Shown here: positions 1 to 9,134 of the stretch, in pieces
Position numbering within the stretch: position 1 is the first letter of the stretch
Layout: the number at the start of each line of letters is the position of its first letter
DNA from: Aporrectodea caliginosa
Lineage: Eukaryota; Annelida; Clitellata; Crassiclitellata; Lumbricidae
NCBI GenBank assembly: GCA_020284085.1
Contig: JACEVL010000468.1
Coordinates: forward strand, 1,092,001 to 1,156,000
Direction of reading: 5' to 3'
Length of the DNA stretch: 64,000 bases
The notes under the pieces: model-generated
Databases searched by the model: none
What the model was told of the DNA's origin: nothing
What the model saw: only the letters and a program-made list of their open reading frames with translations
Program-made: the position numbers and the translations under genes

Positions 1-537
1 GAGGTCACTCAGGCTCTCCCCAGCACGCTGGCGCCGGTAGTAGAGTTGCGTCCGGAAGGTCTCGGCTTGGCCTTCCGTCCCGTAGCGTTGACGCATCCGT
101 CCCACCAGCTGTTCGTTGGTTCCATCCGGCTGGGCCCCGAAGTCTCAGAGTGGCGGCTTTCTCCAGTGAGCAGCGAAGGAAGTCGATCTTGTTCGAGACG
201 GTCCACCGGTTGTGCCTCGCACAAACCTCGAACTGGGAAAGGAATGATTCAAGCGATCCTGTCTCGTCAAACCGCCCAGGTTCATCTTTATCGGCCGGGT
301 TTTCAGCAGGCAGCCGATGCCCTTCACAAGATTCGGAAGCACCTTCGGTTCGTCCGTCTTGTCCCGATCGCTCGTCTCTATCGGCCTCGGCCCGTTGAAG
401 CCGAATTCATCCAGCTGGCGGCTCCGGTCCGGTTTCGTCTCCGCCGTTCGTCTTCTCGCGGCAGGCGTGGAACTTACAGGCAGCGAGTCGGCAAGGTCCA
501 GCAGCGAATAGATGACGGTGTCGTCCTCGTCTCCCAT
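1..537 (-). pseudogene. LTR-retrotransposon gag fragment, frame-broken
   Basis: Read on the minus strand from an ATG at 537, this encodes the N-terminal part of a Gag-like protein and runs off the left edge. Two stretches resemble Ty3/mdg4-type Gag: a Phe-Leu-x-x-Phe-Glu-x-Cys-Ala segment around 200-240, and a QLVGRMRQRYGT...RAGES segment around 5-75. They lie in different frames, so at least two frameshifts break the gene (near 265 and 145). Gag of this class assembles the cytoplasmic particle that packages element RNA. A GTAAGT shortly after the ATG is probably chance. Pol is not in the window. The family call is moderate; that it is inactive is clear. Confidence 0.6.
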
Positions 538-569
538 CGTGAATCAGCGTTCCTGACGTCGTCTAGCAT

Positions 570-585
570 CCCACTTCTGGTACCA
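570..585 (-). other. putative tRNA primer binding site
   Basis: On the minus strand, TGGTACCAGAAGTGGG lies between the putative LTR end and the gag ATG. It starts with TGG, as primer binding sites do, and resembles the complement of a tRNA-Leu 3' end with a few mismatches. A similar block about 54 bp away (near 624-639) shows a local duplication, so the exact site is uncertain. Confidence 0.35.
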
Positions 586-586
586 C

Positions 587-1004
587 TGTAACGGAATTGA
601 CTTTCGTGTAGACTGAATTGACCCCACTTATGGGACCACTGTGACGAAAATCTCTTCTCGTCCTTCGGGGGAAGCGGTCAAATGTCCAACTGTCTTTCTT
701 CTCCCGGAATACCAGAGCGGATTCCTCTCTTTCTTCAATAGTTACCAGGATAGCGTCTCTGGAATCCTCCCTGTCTTCAATGCTCAGCCAGGCGCGGCCA
801 CTCCGGTCGGGCAGAGGTCTTAGCGATGCCAGCGACGATACCGAACGTGAATTAGATGAAGAAGACGACAAGAAGACGACAAGAGTCAAGTCAACACAAT
901 CACTTGTATTATCGGCAACAACTCAACAGCGAAAGAACCGAAACATCAACGACGGATTCGCCAAGAAAATGCACACAGAATGAACTCTTCAACTGACTCT
1001 TACA
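587..1004 (-). repeat. putative LTR of the gag-bearing element
   Basis: This 418-bp block directly abuts the putative primer binding site. On the minus strand it begins TGTAAGAG and ends CGTTACA, giving the TG...CA ends and short TGTAA/TTACA inverted repeat expected of an LTR. The partner LTR would lie off the left edge, so direct-repeat proof is missing. The gag-distal boundary is inferred from the inverted repeat alone. Confidence 0.35.
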
Positions 1005-1040
1005 ACTGACTGACTGAGCATCTGAAGCACCTGGACCAGT

Positions 1041-1190
1041 CCGGTCCCCGGGGGACCGAGGTCGGTCCCCGGGGGACCGAGAGATCTACCCAGGGGACCA
1101 AGGCCGGTCCCCGGGGGACCGAGCCGTCCTCCCCAGGGGACCAAGGCCGGTCCCCGGGGGACCGAGCGGTCCCCCCAGGGAACCGAGGCC
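1041..1190. repeat. GC-rich tandem repeat of palindromic units
   Basis: Four copies of the near-perfect palindrome GGTCCCCGGGGGACC occur here, separated by related CCCAGGGGACC half-copies. The last two units repeat with a 43-bp period. The block stands out from AT-rich surroundings and lies just beyond the putative LTR. Whether it belongs to the LTR element or is an independent minisatellite cannot be told from one copy. Confidence 0.8.
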
Positions 1191-1209
1191 TACTCTGTAC
1201 TCAACTGAG

Positions 1210-2235
1210 GGCGGGGTCAAAGCGTCCATATTGCCACACTACGTAAAAATCGCAACTTATTTTTGCATACTTGACGACAAGGTGGTCTGAAGCCCAAATT
1301 GCCTGTCTTGCTAGGGCTGTTTGCATGGAAATGCTTAGGTTATGCATGGCTAGAATACAAAATAACACACCTCATAGGCATAGTCGTGGGAACATACAAT
1401 TCAACGCTGCGAGTTTCTGGCACCACCTCTTCAAAAGACGTGACCAGCTACACAGGCTATATAGCAAAACAAGCCAAATTGAAGGATCCAATTATGCAGG
1501 AACTGTAAAATGGTCAGGGTTTCGATCTAACCTCTGTAGCGCGATTAAAATGGACAAGTTTAATATGAAAAGAGTAATCACATTGAACCGCGTAATTTAG
1601 TTATTATCATTATTACTCCCCATTGGTCCCAAGTTCCCAACAAAGAAAATGATCTTCAATTGAATTTTCTCTTCAATCTACAAGTATTGCCCGAATATCA
1701 TTGTGCCTTGCAGTGGCAATTTTTTTCCACAGTGAAATCAACAGTCAAATCCAATAATGACTAAAAAAACAAACTTCTAAAACATAATAGGCTACATCTA
1801 GCGAAACCATTTATATGCAGATGAATCATATCTAACGAGACTAAATTAAACCCACGATATCTAATTAAAATCGTGACTAAAAGTGAGTTTCTACGTATTA
1901 CCAATTGGTTTCAATTTATGAATAAAAGCAGGGAGGAAGACAGACCTATGGTAAAAGAGAAGAAAAGTGTGAAGAAAAGATCGACAAGAGAAACAGTGAA
2001 AACCTAGAAGCAGACTGACCTAAGACAAGAGAACCAGAGAAGACATTATATCGCGACAGGCGCTAGACAATCGAAAAACAGAAAATAGGGAGGCAGATAT
2101 TCCTAAGATAGGAGAAAAAGAGAAACTAAATACGCAAAAAGACTTAATACACAAATCGTTTGCGTCTCATCTGTATCCTGATCTACATTCCGCTTCTTGT
2201 AGCATCTTTCAAATGGCCCGAAGATTTTCATCAGC
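1210..2235. other. intergenic, no recognisable gene
   Basis: AT-rich DNA with only short overlapping open frames (for example 1271-1600 and 1299-1508) that overlap each other and resemble nothing I recognise. Purine-rich stretches occur near 1930-2060. I see no repeat boundary. Confidence 0.5.
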
Positions 2236-2240
2236 AACCA

Positions 2241-2262
2241 ATATATATATATATATATACAG
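2241..2262. repeat. (TA)n microsatellite
   Basis: Short run of TA dinucleotides. It directly precedes CAGGGCCTAGGACAGAGGGG, which looks like one end of an hAT-type element whose other end I could not find. Confidence 0.7.
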
Positions 2263-2744
2263 GGCCTAGGACAGAGGGGCCACCGGGGCCATTTGGCCCC
2301 AGACCTCACTTGATAAAGGGCCTCGGAATTTCAGAATGACGGAGTTATTCATTGAAATGGGGAATTACGGAATTAAGGAGTTATTCATTGAAATGTAGCA
2401 CTATACAAATTCTACTATACAAATTCTAATTATTTCGTGATTCTCAGCTATTGCAAACATCGTGGAGAATTTTGAATTTTTATGGCAATTCAATTCTATG
2501 AGTGACGACGATCAGTTGAAAGAGGCAGCTACGAGATATAGGCCTACTTTAAGCCGCTTAGAAATATCCTGAGCTCGTTGAAGAAATGATCTTTCTCAAA
2601 GAAATAAAAATTATACAAAATTAATTTCAAGCTTCCTCTAACTTTCACCAAGAAATCTACTACAAGAAATAGTGACTCAAAATCTGGTCGATCTGGTTCC
2701 AAATGTGTTTATTTCCTTGAGAATCTTCATGACGTTACCTATAT

Positions 2745-3841
2745 CTCTCGGTCTGACGGAGACCTGGCATGAGGACGCTGACGATGTCGCTCTTCGGCGT
2801 CTGAGGTCCACTGGCCTGCAGATGCTGGAACGGGCTCGTCCTGTTCGGCCGGGGGCGAGAACCGACGACATCTTCTATCAGAATCATGGCGGCGTCGCAG
2901 TGATCGCGTCTGCTGCTGTCAGGCTGTCGAAGATCACCGCCCCGTTCGAGCCGATCTCTTCGACGAGTTTCGCCGGCTGCTGGAGTTCCTGTCATCGTTC
3001 GCCATGCCTTACGTCATCACCGGCGATCTCAACATCCGTTTTGACCGTCCTGATGATCCGACTACGCTGCGCGCGACCGAGCTGCTTGAAATGTATGGAG
3101 CCGTGCAGAGTGTGACAAGTGCGACTCACGATCGCGGGGGCATCCTTGACGTCGTCGTCACAAGAGCAACCTCTCATTCCTGTCGAAGCTTCTCGAGCGC
3201 GTCGTTAGCGTCCAGCTAACCGATTACCTGTCGTCGGCCGGCCTTCTGCCGGTCCATCAGTCGGCCTACCGGAAGTACCACTCGACCGAGACCGCTCTCC
3301 TAAAGGTGGTAACTGACCTCACAGAGGCGATCGAGGCGGGCGACTACGCTCTGCTTGGTCTGCTTGATCTCTCGGCCGCCTTCGACACGGTAGACCACGA
3401 TGTTCTGGTGGAGCGCTTGTCGAGGACGTACGGGATCCGCTCGGCCGCGCTTGACTGGCTTCGCTCCTATCTCTGCGATCGCCGACAGACGGTCCTCTTC
3501 GACGGGGTCCTTTCTACCGTCCGCTCCCTCTCCTGCGGCGTTCCTCAGGGCTTCGTGCTTGGGCCGCTGCTGTTCCTGCTCTACACCGCCGACCTGGGTG
3601 AGCTTGCTGCCAGTCTCGGCCTATCATCACATTTCTATGCCGACGACTCTCAGCTCTACACGTGGGGACCTCCATCGACAGTCGAACAGCAGCTGCGACG
3701 AATGGAGCTCGGTATTGAGCGGATCGCTGAATGGATGCGGTCCAACAGATTGCGACTCAACCCAGAGAAGACGGACTTTCTGTGGTGTGCGACTAGCAGA
3801 CGGTGTCTCCATCTCGACACCGACGCGCTGAATGTTCCGCG
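2745..3841 (+). pseudogene. LINE family A copy, internally deleted (endonuclease + RT)
   Basis: Fragment of an L2/CR1-like non-LTR retrotransposon. The 5' part encodes the start of an exonuclease-endonuclease-phosphatase (EEP) domain, with LTETWHEDADD near 2749 and GDLN near 3025. It then jumps near 3168 straight into reverse transcriptase at NLSFLSKLLERVV. The RT reads on through AFDTVDHDVL, GVPQG, and the catalytic YADD near 3640, and stops matching family A at about 3841. Three frames are used (2672, 3004 and 3306 phases), so it is dead. Compared with the copy at 12440-14905, roughly 1 kb covering the end of the endonuclease and the linker to RT is missing. Confidence 0.85.
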
Positions 3842-4059
3842 GCATTGAGAACCGACTGTGGTCTGAGTAGGCTAAGGGTACCATCTGGAAACCTGGGTCT
3901 TATATGAGCTCCATGTGGGTATGCTGGCTGCAGGGTTTCCTTATCCTGATGCGAATACGTTGCATCATTTTCTGTAGGTGCCTAGAATTTGATCATTGAC
4001 CTCTCTTGTGGATTCATGGCAATCTTATGTGCTTCCACAGTGTGTGACACACAGTGTCA

Positions 4060-4220
4060 CACACTGTGTGTGTGTGACACTGTGTATGTGTGCGTGTGTG
4101 CGTGTGTACATGGTATGGCATGGTATGTATGTATGTATGTATGTATGCATGCATGTATGTATGGTATGTATGGTATGTATGCATGCATGCATGTATGTGT
4201 GTATGTGTGTGTGTGGGGGG
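4060..4220. repeat. TG/TATG/GCATGCATG microsatellite
   Basis: Compound array of TG, TATG and GCATG units ending in a poly-G run. All open frames here are low-complexity artefacts. Confidence 0.9.
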
Positions 4221-4228
4221 GGGTTCCG

Positions 4229-4670
4229 CGACAACTCGTCTACAGACACTTCGTCTACAGACATTTCGCCTACGAGTGTATCTGTGTCCATTAGGGCTAA
4301 TCAACAGAGGCCGCTTTGTTATAGTTTCGCTAAAACGTGCTAAATATTCTCAGGAATCCAGCTTCTAATTACTGAAACGATTGTTTTCATCAATCCAGGT
4401 TCTATTGAATGGAAAACTGAGTTTCATCCATACATCCAGCTTGGTATCCAGCTTCTATTTACGGGAAAATTATTTCGATCAATCCAGCTTATATTTCAAC
4501 ACAGGAATGCTTTCATCAATCCCACTTCCATTTAGGGAAACAGTTTTTTCATCAATCCAGCTTCCATTTTAAAGTGACAATATCAAATAGCTTCGTAGAC
4601 GAAATGTCTGTCGGCGAAATGTCTGTAGACGAAGTGTCGTATAGACGAAAAGTCCGTAGACGAATTGTCG
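4229..4670. mobile_element. MITE-like element with iterated terminal inverted repeats
   Basis: The left end starts CGACAACTCGTCTACAGAC and the right end is its imperfect reverse complement, ending GACGAATTGTCG. Each terminus repeats a roughly 12-15 bp unit related to GTAGACGAAATGTCT several times in direct order. The interior is a degenerate tandem repeat. The element sits in a TG microsatellite, so I could not define a target duplication. No transposase is present. Superfamily unknown. Confidence 0.65.
4345..4575. repeat. degenerate tandem repeat inside the MITE
   Basis: About five diverged copies of a 45-60 bp unit containing TTTCATCAATCCAGCTTC followed by a TATTTA/GGGAAA segment. It fills the interior of the inverted-repeat element at 4229-4670. 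Confidence 0.65.
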
Positions 4671-4727
4671 TGACACCGTGTGTGTGTATGTATGCATGTA
4701 GGTATGTATTATCGGCTATTTGCATAA

Positions 4728-4953
4728 CGCCTTTAATAATAATAATATCTTTTCTTTAATAAGCGCCTGACAAACGCACTGCGCTGTACATTTACATGTT
4801 ATGCAATTTAAATCTTAACTACTAACAGAACAGACAGCCTGCAATACAACGGCGCTAATAGCAGCCTACAAAGCATATCCGCCCAACGGGGGCTCGAACT
4901 CGGTACCTCGCGGTCTCTGTGCCAGATGTTATCCAATGCGCCACCGGGCCCCC
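4728..4953 (-). mobile_element. tRNA-derived SINE, copy 1
   Basis: Read on the minus strand, the 5' end is tRNA-like: an A-box-like TGGCGCATTGG, then about 40 bp later a B-box-like GAGTTCGAGCCCC, both internal RNA polymerase III promoter elements. A tRNA-unrelated body follows. The 3' end contains GGCGCTTATTAAAG and a (TTA)n tail, resembling the 3' ends of LINEs in this window, as expected for a SINE mobilised by an L2-like LINE. It closely matches the copy at 50771-51006. Confidence 0.8.
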
Positions 4954-5744
4954 AAATAATCACACAAGTTTCGCTAAACGCGAATACCTAACAAGGCTAA
5001 CATATCTTCAAACGTGAAACGTGCAGGATAGTTTGAGAATGTTTCATGACCTATGTATTAGGGTGGAGTGAAAGTCTAGAAAAAAACTTTTTTTCAGTAA
5101 ACGTTTTCTAATAGTGATGGAAAGTTGTCAGTATGTTAGAGTAAGTAGTGTGCAAAATATTTTTGATTTTGCCTTTTGTCTTCTGCCCTCTACCGGCGAG
5201 GCAAGTTTACAATATAAATTCTGTGGGAAACGTCCATGTAGTGCATTAATTTTTCTTGAACTAAATATTGTTAGTGAGGTGGCATAGTGAAATTATCGTT
5301 ACTTGGCGGATAAAAGCACCAAATTTGGCATGAAGATTTATTAGGTCTACTAATTAATGTCAAAGTAGGAGCCCTCTGAAATTAATAAGCATTCTTGTGT
5401 AAAACACCAAAAATCAAGGTCAAAAGGTCAAACTCATGGGAAAAGGCCACAACTCAGCTAAATATTATTCTATTTGGGTGATTCTTTTACCTATTTGATC
5501 GGACCAATGGCTGCATCAGAAGAGACATAGAACTAGAGGGCTAACATAATCCAAGGTCATTTCAAGGTCAAAATGTCAAAATTAAGAGAAAATTGGCAAT
5601 AGCTAGGCCACATTTTGCTTGATCTGGATGATTCTGAGTTATGTCGAGCGGTGGCAAAGTCATGAAATACACGTTCAAATCAGAATCCAATTAAGTGCTG
5701 CAATTTTAAATATTTCCAGGGACTGTGCTTTAATTCACTTACTC

Positions 5745-6376
5745 TTTCAGATCACACGGGCATCTAGTTCTTGCCGCCCCATCTCCATTCTCAGCCTCTC
5801 CATGCCATTCGCTTGTCCCTTGACTGTCGGATGCCCGGCGACGCACTTCGTAGATGTGAGATCTCTCTCCCGCCATCGACGCTTGATGCCTTAAACGCTG
5901 ACCAGCTCTATACGACCTCCATTCCTCCACCATGAACCAGCCCATCGACACCATGCTACCGCTTCGGGGAGTCAGGACTCGCTGCCGACCTCACGCCGTC
6001 TGGCTCGATCCATTGGACTAGGGATCCTGCTAACCGACTTGCTTGGATCACTCAATTTCGTGCTCTCCACCTCTGGAAGAAGGCGGCATATAGTAGAAAA
6101 ACTTGGTCCTACGAATTGAGAAAACCCAAACTTAAAGTCTTCTGAACTGGACTTTTATGGTCAAATTTGATGACAACAGGTTTCACGGCTCAGCATTCGC
6201 CTTTACTTCCTATACACGGCCGACATTCCTGCCATAGTTCTAAACACACTCGTCAACGGGTCACCTCTATGCAGATGACATACAGGAATCGGTTCACGGC
6301 CCCCTCTGTTCAGCTTCCTCTTACTATAGTTGCACTTCCTCTTACTAGTCTCTGTCTGTCTGTCTGTCTGTCTGTC

Positions 6377-6433
<57 letters not shown>

Positions 6434-6985
6434 ACCTTCACCTCTGGCTTGGCACTCACCAGCAGCTTCTTGAGCTTGACTACCTTCTTCTTGCTGAGAG
6501 ATTCCTGTCCGCTGCTTTCCACTCTAGCGATCGAGGTCTTAGTGTAGTCCTCGACACCACGCTTAACTTTATGAAACGCATCGCTAATCTTAAGCCATCT
6601 TCCTACTTGCAACTCTGACGGCTCAGATCAAGCCGACGCACCTCTCCTCCTCCGTTTTTACCTCTGTTGTTGATGCCTTCATTGATTCCTAGTTGATTAC
6701 TGTCACTCTCTCTTGTTGGCCTCCCAAAAGTCTGTCTCTCCTCTCTTCAGTCAGTTCTAAATGCTGCGGCCAGCTTAATAGCCTACTTCCAAGATTTTGC
6801 CTTCATTGACCTTGCCCTATGGAATCAGCTCCCTTCATTAACACGTTCCTCCTCATGAACTGGTGGTCCAAGTGCCTCCTTTCGTTGTCTTAAGACCACT
6901 TTTTTGTCTGGGTCATTCACACTGGGTGCGCCTCTGATTGGTGAGCACTGTGAGAAGCGCTTTATAAATACATAGATACAATACA
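5745..6985 (+). pseudogene. LINE family C copy, degraded, nested in hAT element
   Basis: Decayed non-LTR retrotransposon. Readable pieces include an endonuclease-RT linker region (5745-6110), an RT active-site block LYADDIQ near 6268, and a C-terminal section around 6540-6890. Many stops and frameshifts break it, and a TCTG/TC microsatellite (6354-6433) has expanded inside. The 3' end reads GAAGCGCTTTATAAATACA, the motif shared by other LINEs here. The same family occurs on the minus strand at 41455-42400. Confidence 0.7.
6354..6433. repeat. (TCTG)n(TC)n microsatellite
   Basis: Compound simple repeat within the family C LINE relic. Confidence 0.9.
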
Positions 6986-7564
6986 ATTCCATAAGTTATT
7001 GACATTCACTAATGTAAAAACCAGTCATTCAGAATGATGTGCGAACCGAGATATTTTTGGGTACAAATCCTTGGACTCTATCCTACAGCATAAATTATAT
7101 TTTATAATCTGTTCTTTGCTGCATGGTGCATAATTGAGCTAAGGTTTCATAATATTATATAGAATATTGTATAATAGCAGTACTCTGTTGTGACAAAACA
7201 TAATGGCTTCTATGCGATTTTTACCGAAAAAAGCTTAAAATTTGAAATATTGCATTGGTGGTAGAGGGCAGAAGATATCATTTGAAATTTAAAATATTTT
7301 GTGTGTTTCTTCCTCTACCCAAGTTGCAACTTTTGCCCACTATTAGAATTCATTTCTTTAAAAAAATTTCACTCCACCCTACTATGTATGTCGGAATAGT
7401 ACACATTTTTAATGGATGACTGTTACAGGACGGTCTTCAAACTCTGTAAAGACGGTGCCTGCTTGCGTTGAAATTGGTATAATTTATAAGAAAAGATCAA
7501 GTGATTTTGCGGCTTCCAGAGATTTAAGGTTACACTTAGGCCTAAACTAACTCACTTACTTGCA

Positions 7565-7725
7565 ATATAGTATAATGTAATGTAATGTAACAAGGCATTT
7601 ATAAAGCGCCACTTAAGAAGCGCTCAACCTACGTCCAATCGTTCTTTCATTTAGTAAATTCCTACAGCGCCCCTCAAGAATGAAAACTACCTGGCCAGAC
7701 CTTACTTGGTCGCTCTGTACCTTAC
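7565..7725 (-). repeat. LINE 3' tail fragment
   Basis: On the minus strand this reads ...AGTGGCGCTTTATAAATGCC followed by a (ATTAC)n tail. That is the same 3'-end arrangement as the larger LINEs in the window. No coding part is recognisable. The hAT-like element at 7733 is inserted just beside it. Confidence 0.5.
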
Positions 7726-7732
7726 CTTGACT

Positions 7733-9126
7733 CAGACTTGGACTGGGCCGCCGGGACACCGGGAGATTCCCGGTGGGCCGGCTCCCGGAATAGAAAAGAT
7801 ATAATATTATATTTTGGTTCTACTTCTTAATTCTTATTTAATAACGATGTCCTGTACAGAGCGACAACTCTCCTGTAGGGTAGAGTAGACAAAACGCCCC
7901 CTCTCCGCCCGGTCGGCCTATGCTATGTAATTAACTGTTTGACTGTTCTGGAGTCTTAGTTTTACCCTATTGAGATAATCTTCAGTCATTTGTCTTTTGA
8001 TGGCTTGCTCATCATCATATTCGTTTAATTTCAAAATAATCCAGTTGACAAAACGCAACAGGTTACAAGTAACACAATTAGTTAATAGAGTCAGGCTAAA
8101 GATAATAATTCAAAACAGATACAAGTAATTATAATACAATTAATATGTATCTTTAAACAAGATTCTTGGTATGTAATTACATTTATCATTGATTGGGAGA
8201 TTAAAATTATGAATTCTGGGTCGTAAGTTATATTTGATTTGCTGTGTAGGCGGGAAAATTCCTCGGAGAACATATTTATTTTCAATAAAATTAATTTTTT
8301 CGTGTTTCCTTGTAAGAGTTCTCTGCCAAAAATCTGTATCAATAATGGTGCCAAAATGACATGCACAGCCAATAAACAGATATTATAGGTTTAAGGTATA
8401 TCATATGTCGAATTACTGTGCATAATGAATGGGACTTTTTAATGATAGGGCCTATGGGCAATCTCACATAGTAGCAACGAGCGGGGCAAAACGCCCCCTA
8501 TGGGACTTTCTGACCTGGAGCAAAAGTATTTTCCATTTAATTATTTTTTATGTCATCTTTGTAAAAAATCAGAGATCTTAACTTCTTAATAGTTGCAACT
8601 ATTAAAAAGTTAAGATCTCTGAATGGTGTTGCATCAATGCAGTGATTGCAGATCTTTTATGTGCATCGACTTTTCAGATGTTTAAAACGATAACCTTATG
8701 ATGTTTCTCGATGTTATTTATTACGCAATAGTTGTTTTTCCTGTGTTAAACGGTATAGAAAGGCAGTCATAAATAGGCCTACCCTCAGAAGCAAAAAGTC
8801 TACTCTACAGTACATCCTTAAACCGTAGGCCCTACATTAAGTAGTGAATTAAGGCTTTAAAGGTCAAAAAGGTTTCCTGAAAATACAAATTTGGCAAAAT
8901 GCCACCTTTGAAGCATTTTCTATTAAACTATTTTTAATGCCATCTTTTTTTAAATTTTATCGAACACAATTGTAGGCCTACTTTATTTGGGACATTCAGC
9001 ACTAGACCTTGCAATAATTTCATGCTTAGGCCTAATCCTGATAGGTTTCGCGCCTTCAGCGTTCGCTAATATGGGCCGCCCATGACCAAATTTCCCGGGC
9101 CGGTTTTGGAAGCCAGTCCGACCCTG
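7733..9126. mobile_element. non-autonomous hAT element, 1394 bp
   Basis: Bounded by CAGACTTGGACTGG on the left and CCAGTCCGACCCTG on the right, imperfect inverted repeats with CAG/CTG tips. The exact 8-bp target duplication CCTTGACT lies at 7725-7732 and 9127-9134. Subterminal GC-rich palindromes (CCGGGAGATTCCCGG on the left, AAATTTCCCGGGCC on the right) fit known hAT ends of the type CAGGGTCGGACTGG. The AT-rich interior has no transposase frame and contains one copy of a short TTCGTTTA repeat at 8016-8070. Confidence 0.88.
8016..8070 (-). repeat. short LINE-tail-like repeat, copy 1 of 4
   Basis: On the minus strand: TGTAACCTGTTGCGTTTTGT, a short gap, then AAACGAATATGA. The same roughly 50-bp segment, all on the minus strand, occurs at 9773-9835, 43503-43557 and 46336-46385. 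It looks like the extreme 3' end, with an AATAAACGAATA-like signal, of a retroposon family not otherwise present. Confidence 0.5.
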
Positions 9127-9134
9127 CCTTGACT

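Larger units (their letters stand above)
5059..7381. mobile_element. hAT-like element interrupted by a LINE
   Basis: The ends are perfect 15-bp inverted repeats, TAGGGTGGAGTGAAA at 5059 and its complement ending at 7381. They are flanked by an exact 8-bp direct repeat CTATGTAT (5051-5058 and 7382-7389). An 8-bp duplication and a TAGGG terminus fit the hAT superfamily. Inner homology continues imperfectly, for example the CTGCCCTCTACC/GGTAGAGGGCAG pair. A family C LINE occupies about 5745-6985, so the element itself is about 1.1 kb. No transposase is seen. The left arm contains clustered AAGGTCA-type motifs. Confidence 0.8.

Noticed and set aside
46..591. 181-codon plus-strand frame
   Set aside because: Antisense shadow of the gag relic; no domain resemblance.
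1041..1190. CRISPR-like spaced repeats
   Set aside because: The repeats are palindromic with related, non-unique spacers in an animal genome; no array in the window has CRISPR structure.
2264..2335. hAT-like left end CAGGGCCTAGGACAGAGGGG
   Set aside because: Looks like a terminus, but no matching right end or 8-bp duplication was found before the LINE at 2745.
4014..4304. His/Thr- and Cys/Val-rich frames
   Set aside because: Products of the TG/TATG microsatellite.
4900..4953. Possible tRNA gene on the minus strand
   Set aside because: A and B boxes are present, but the body and tail match the second copy at 50771-51006, so it is a SINE, not a functional tRNA gene.
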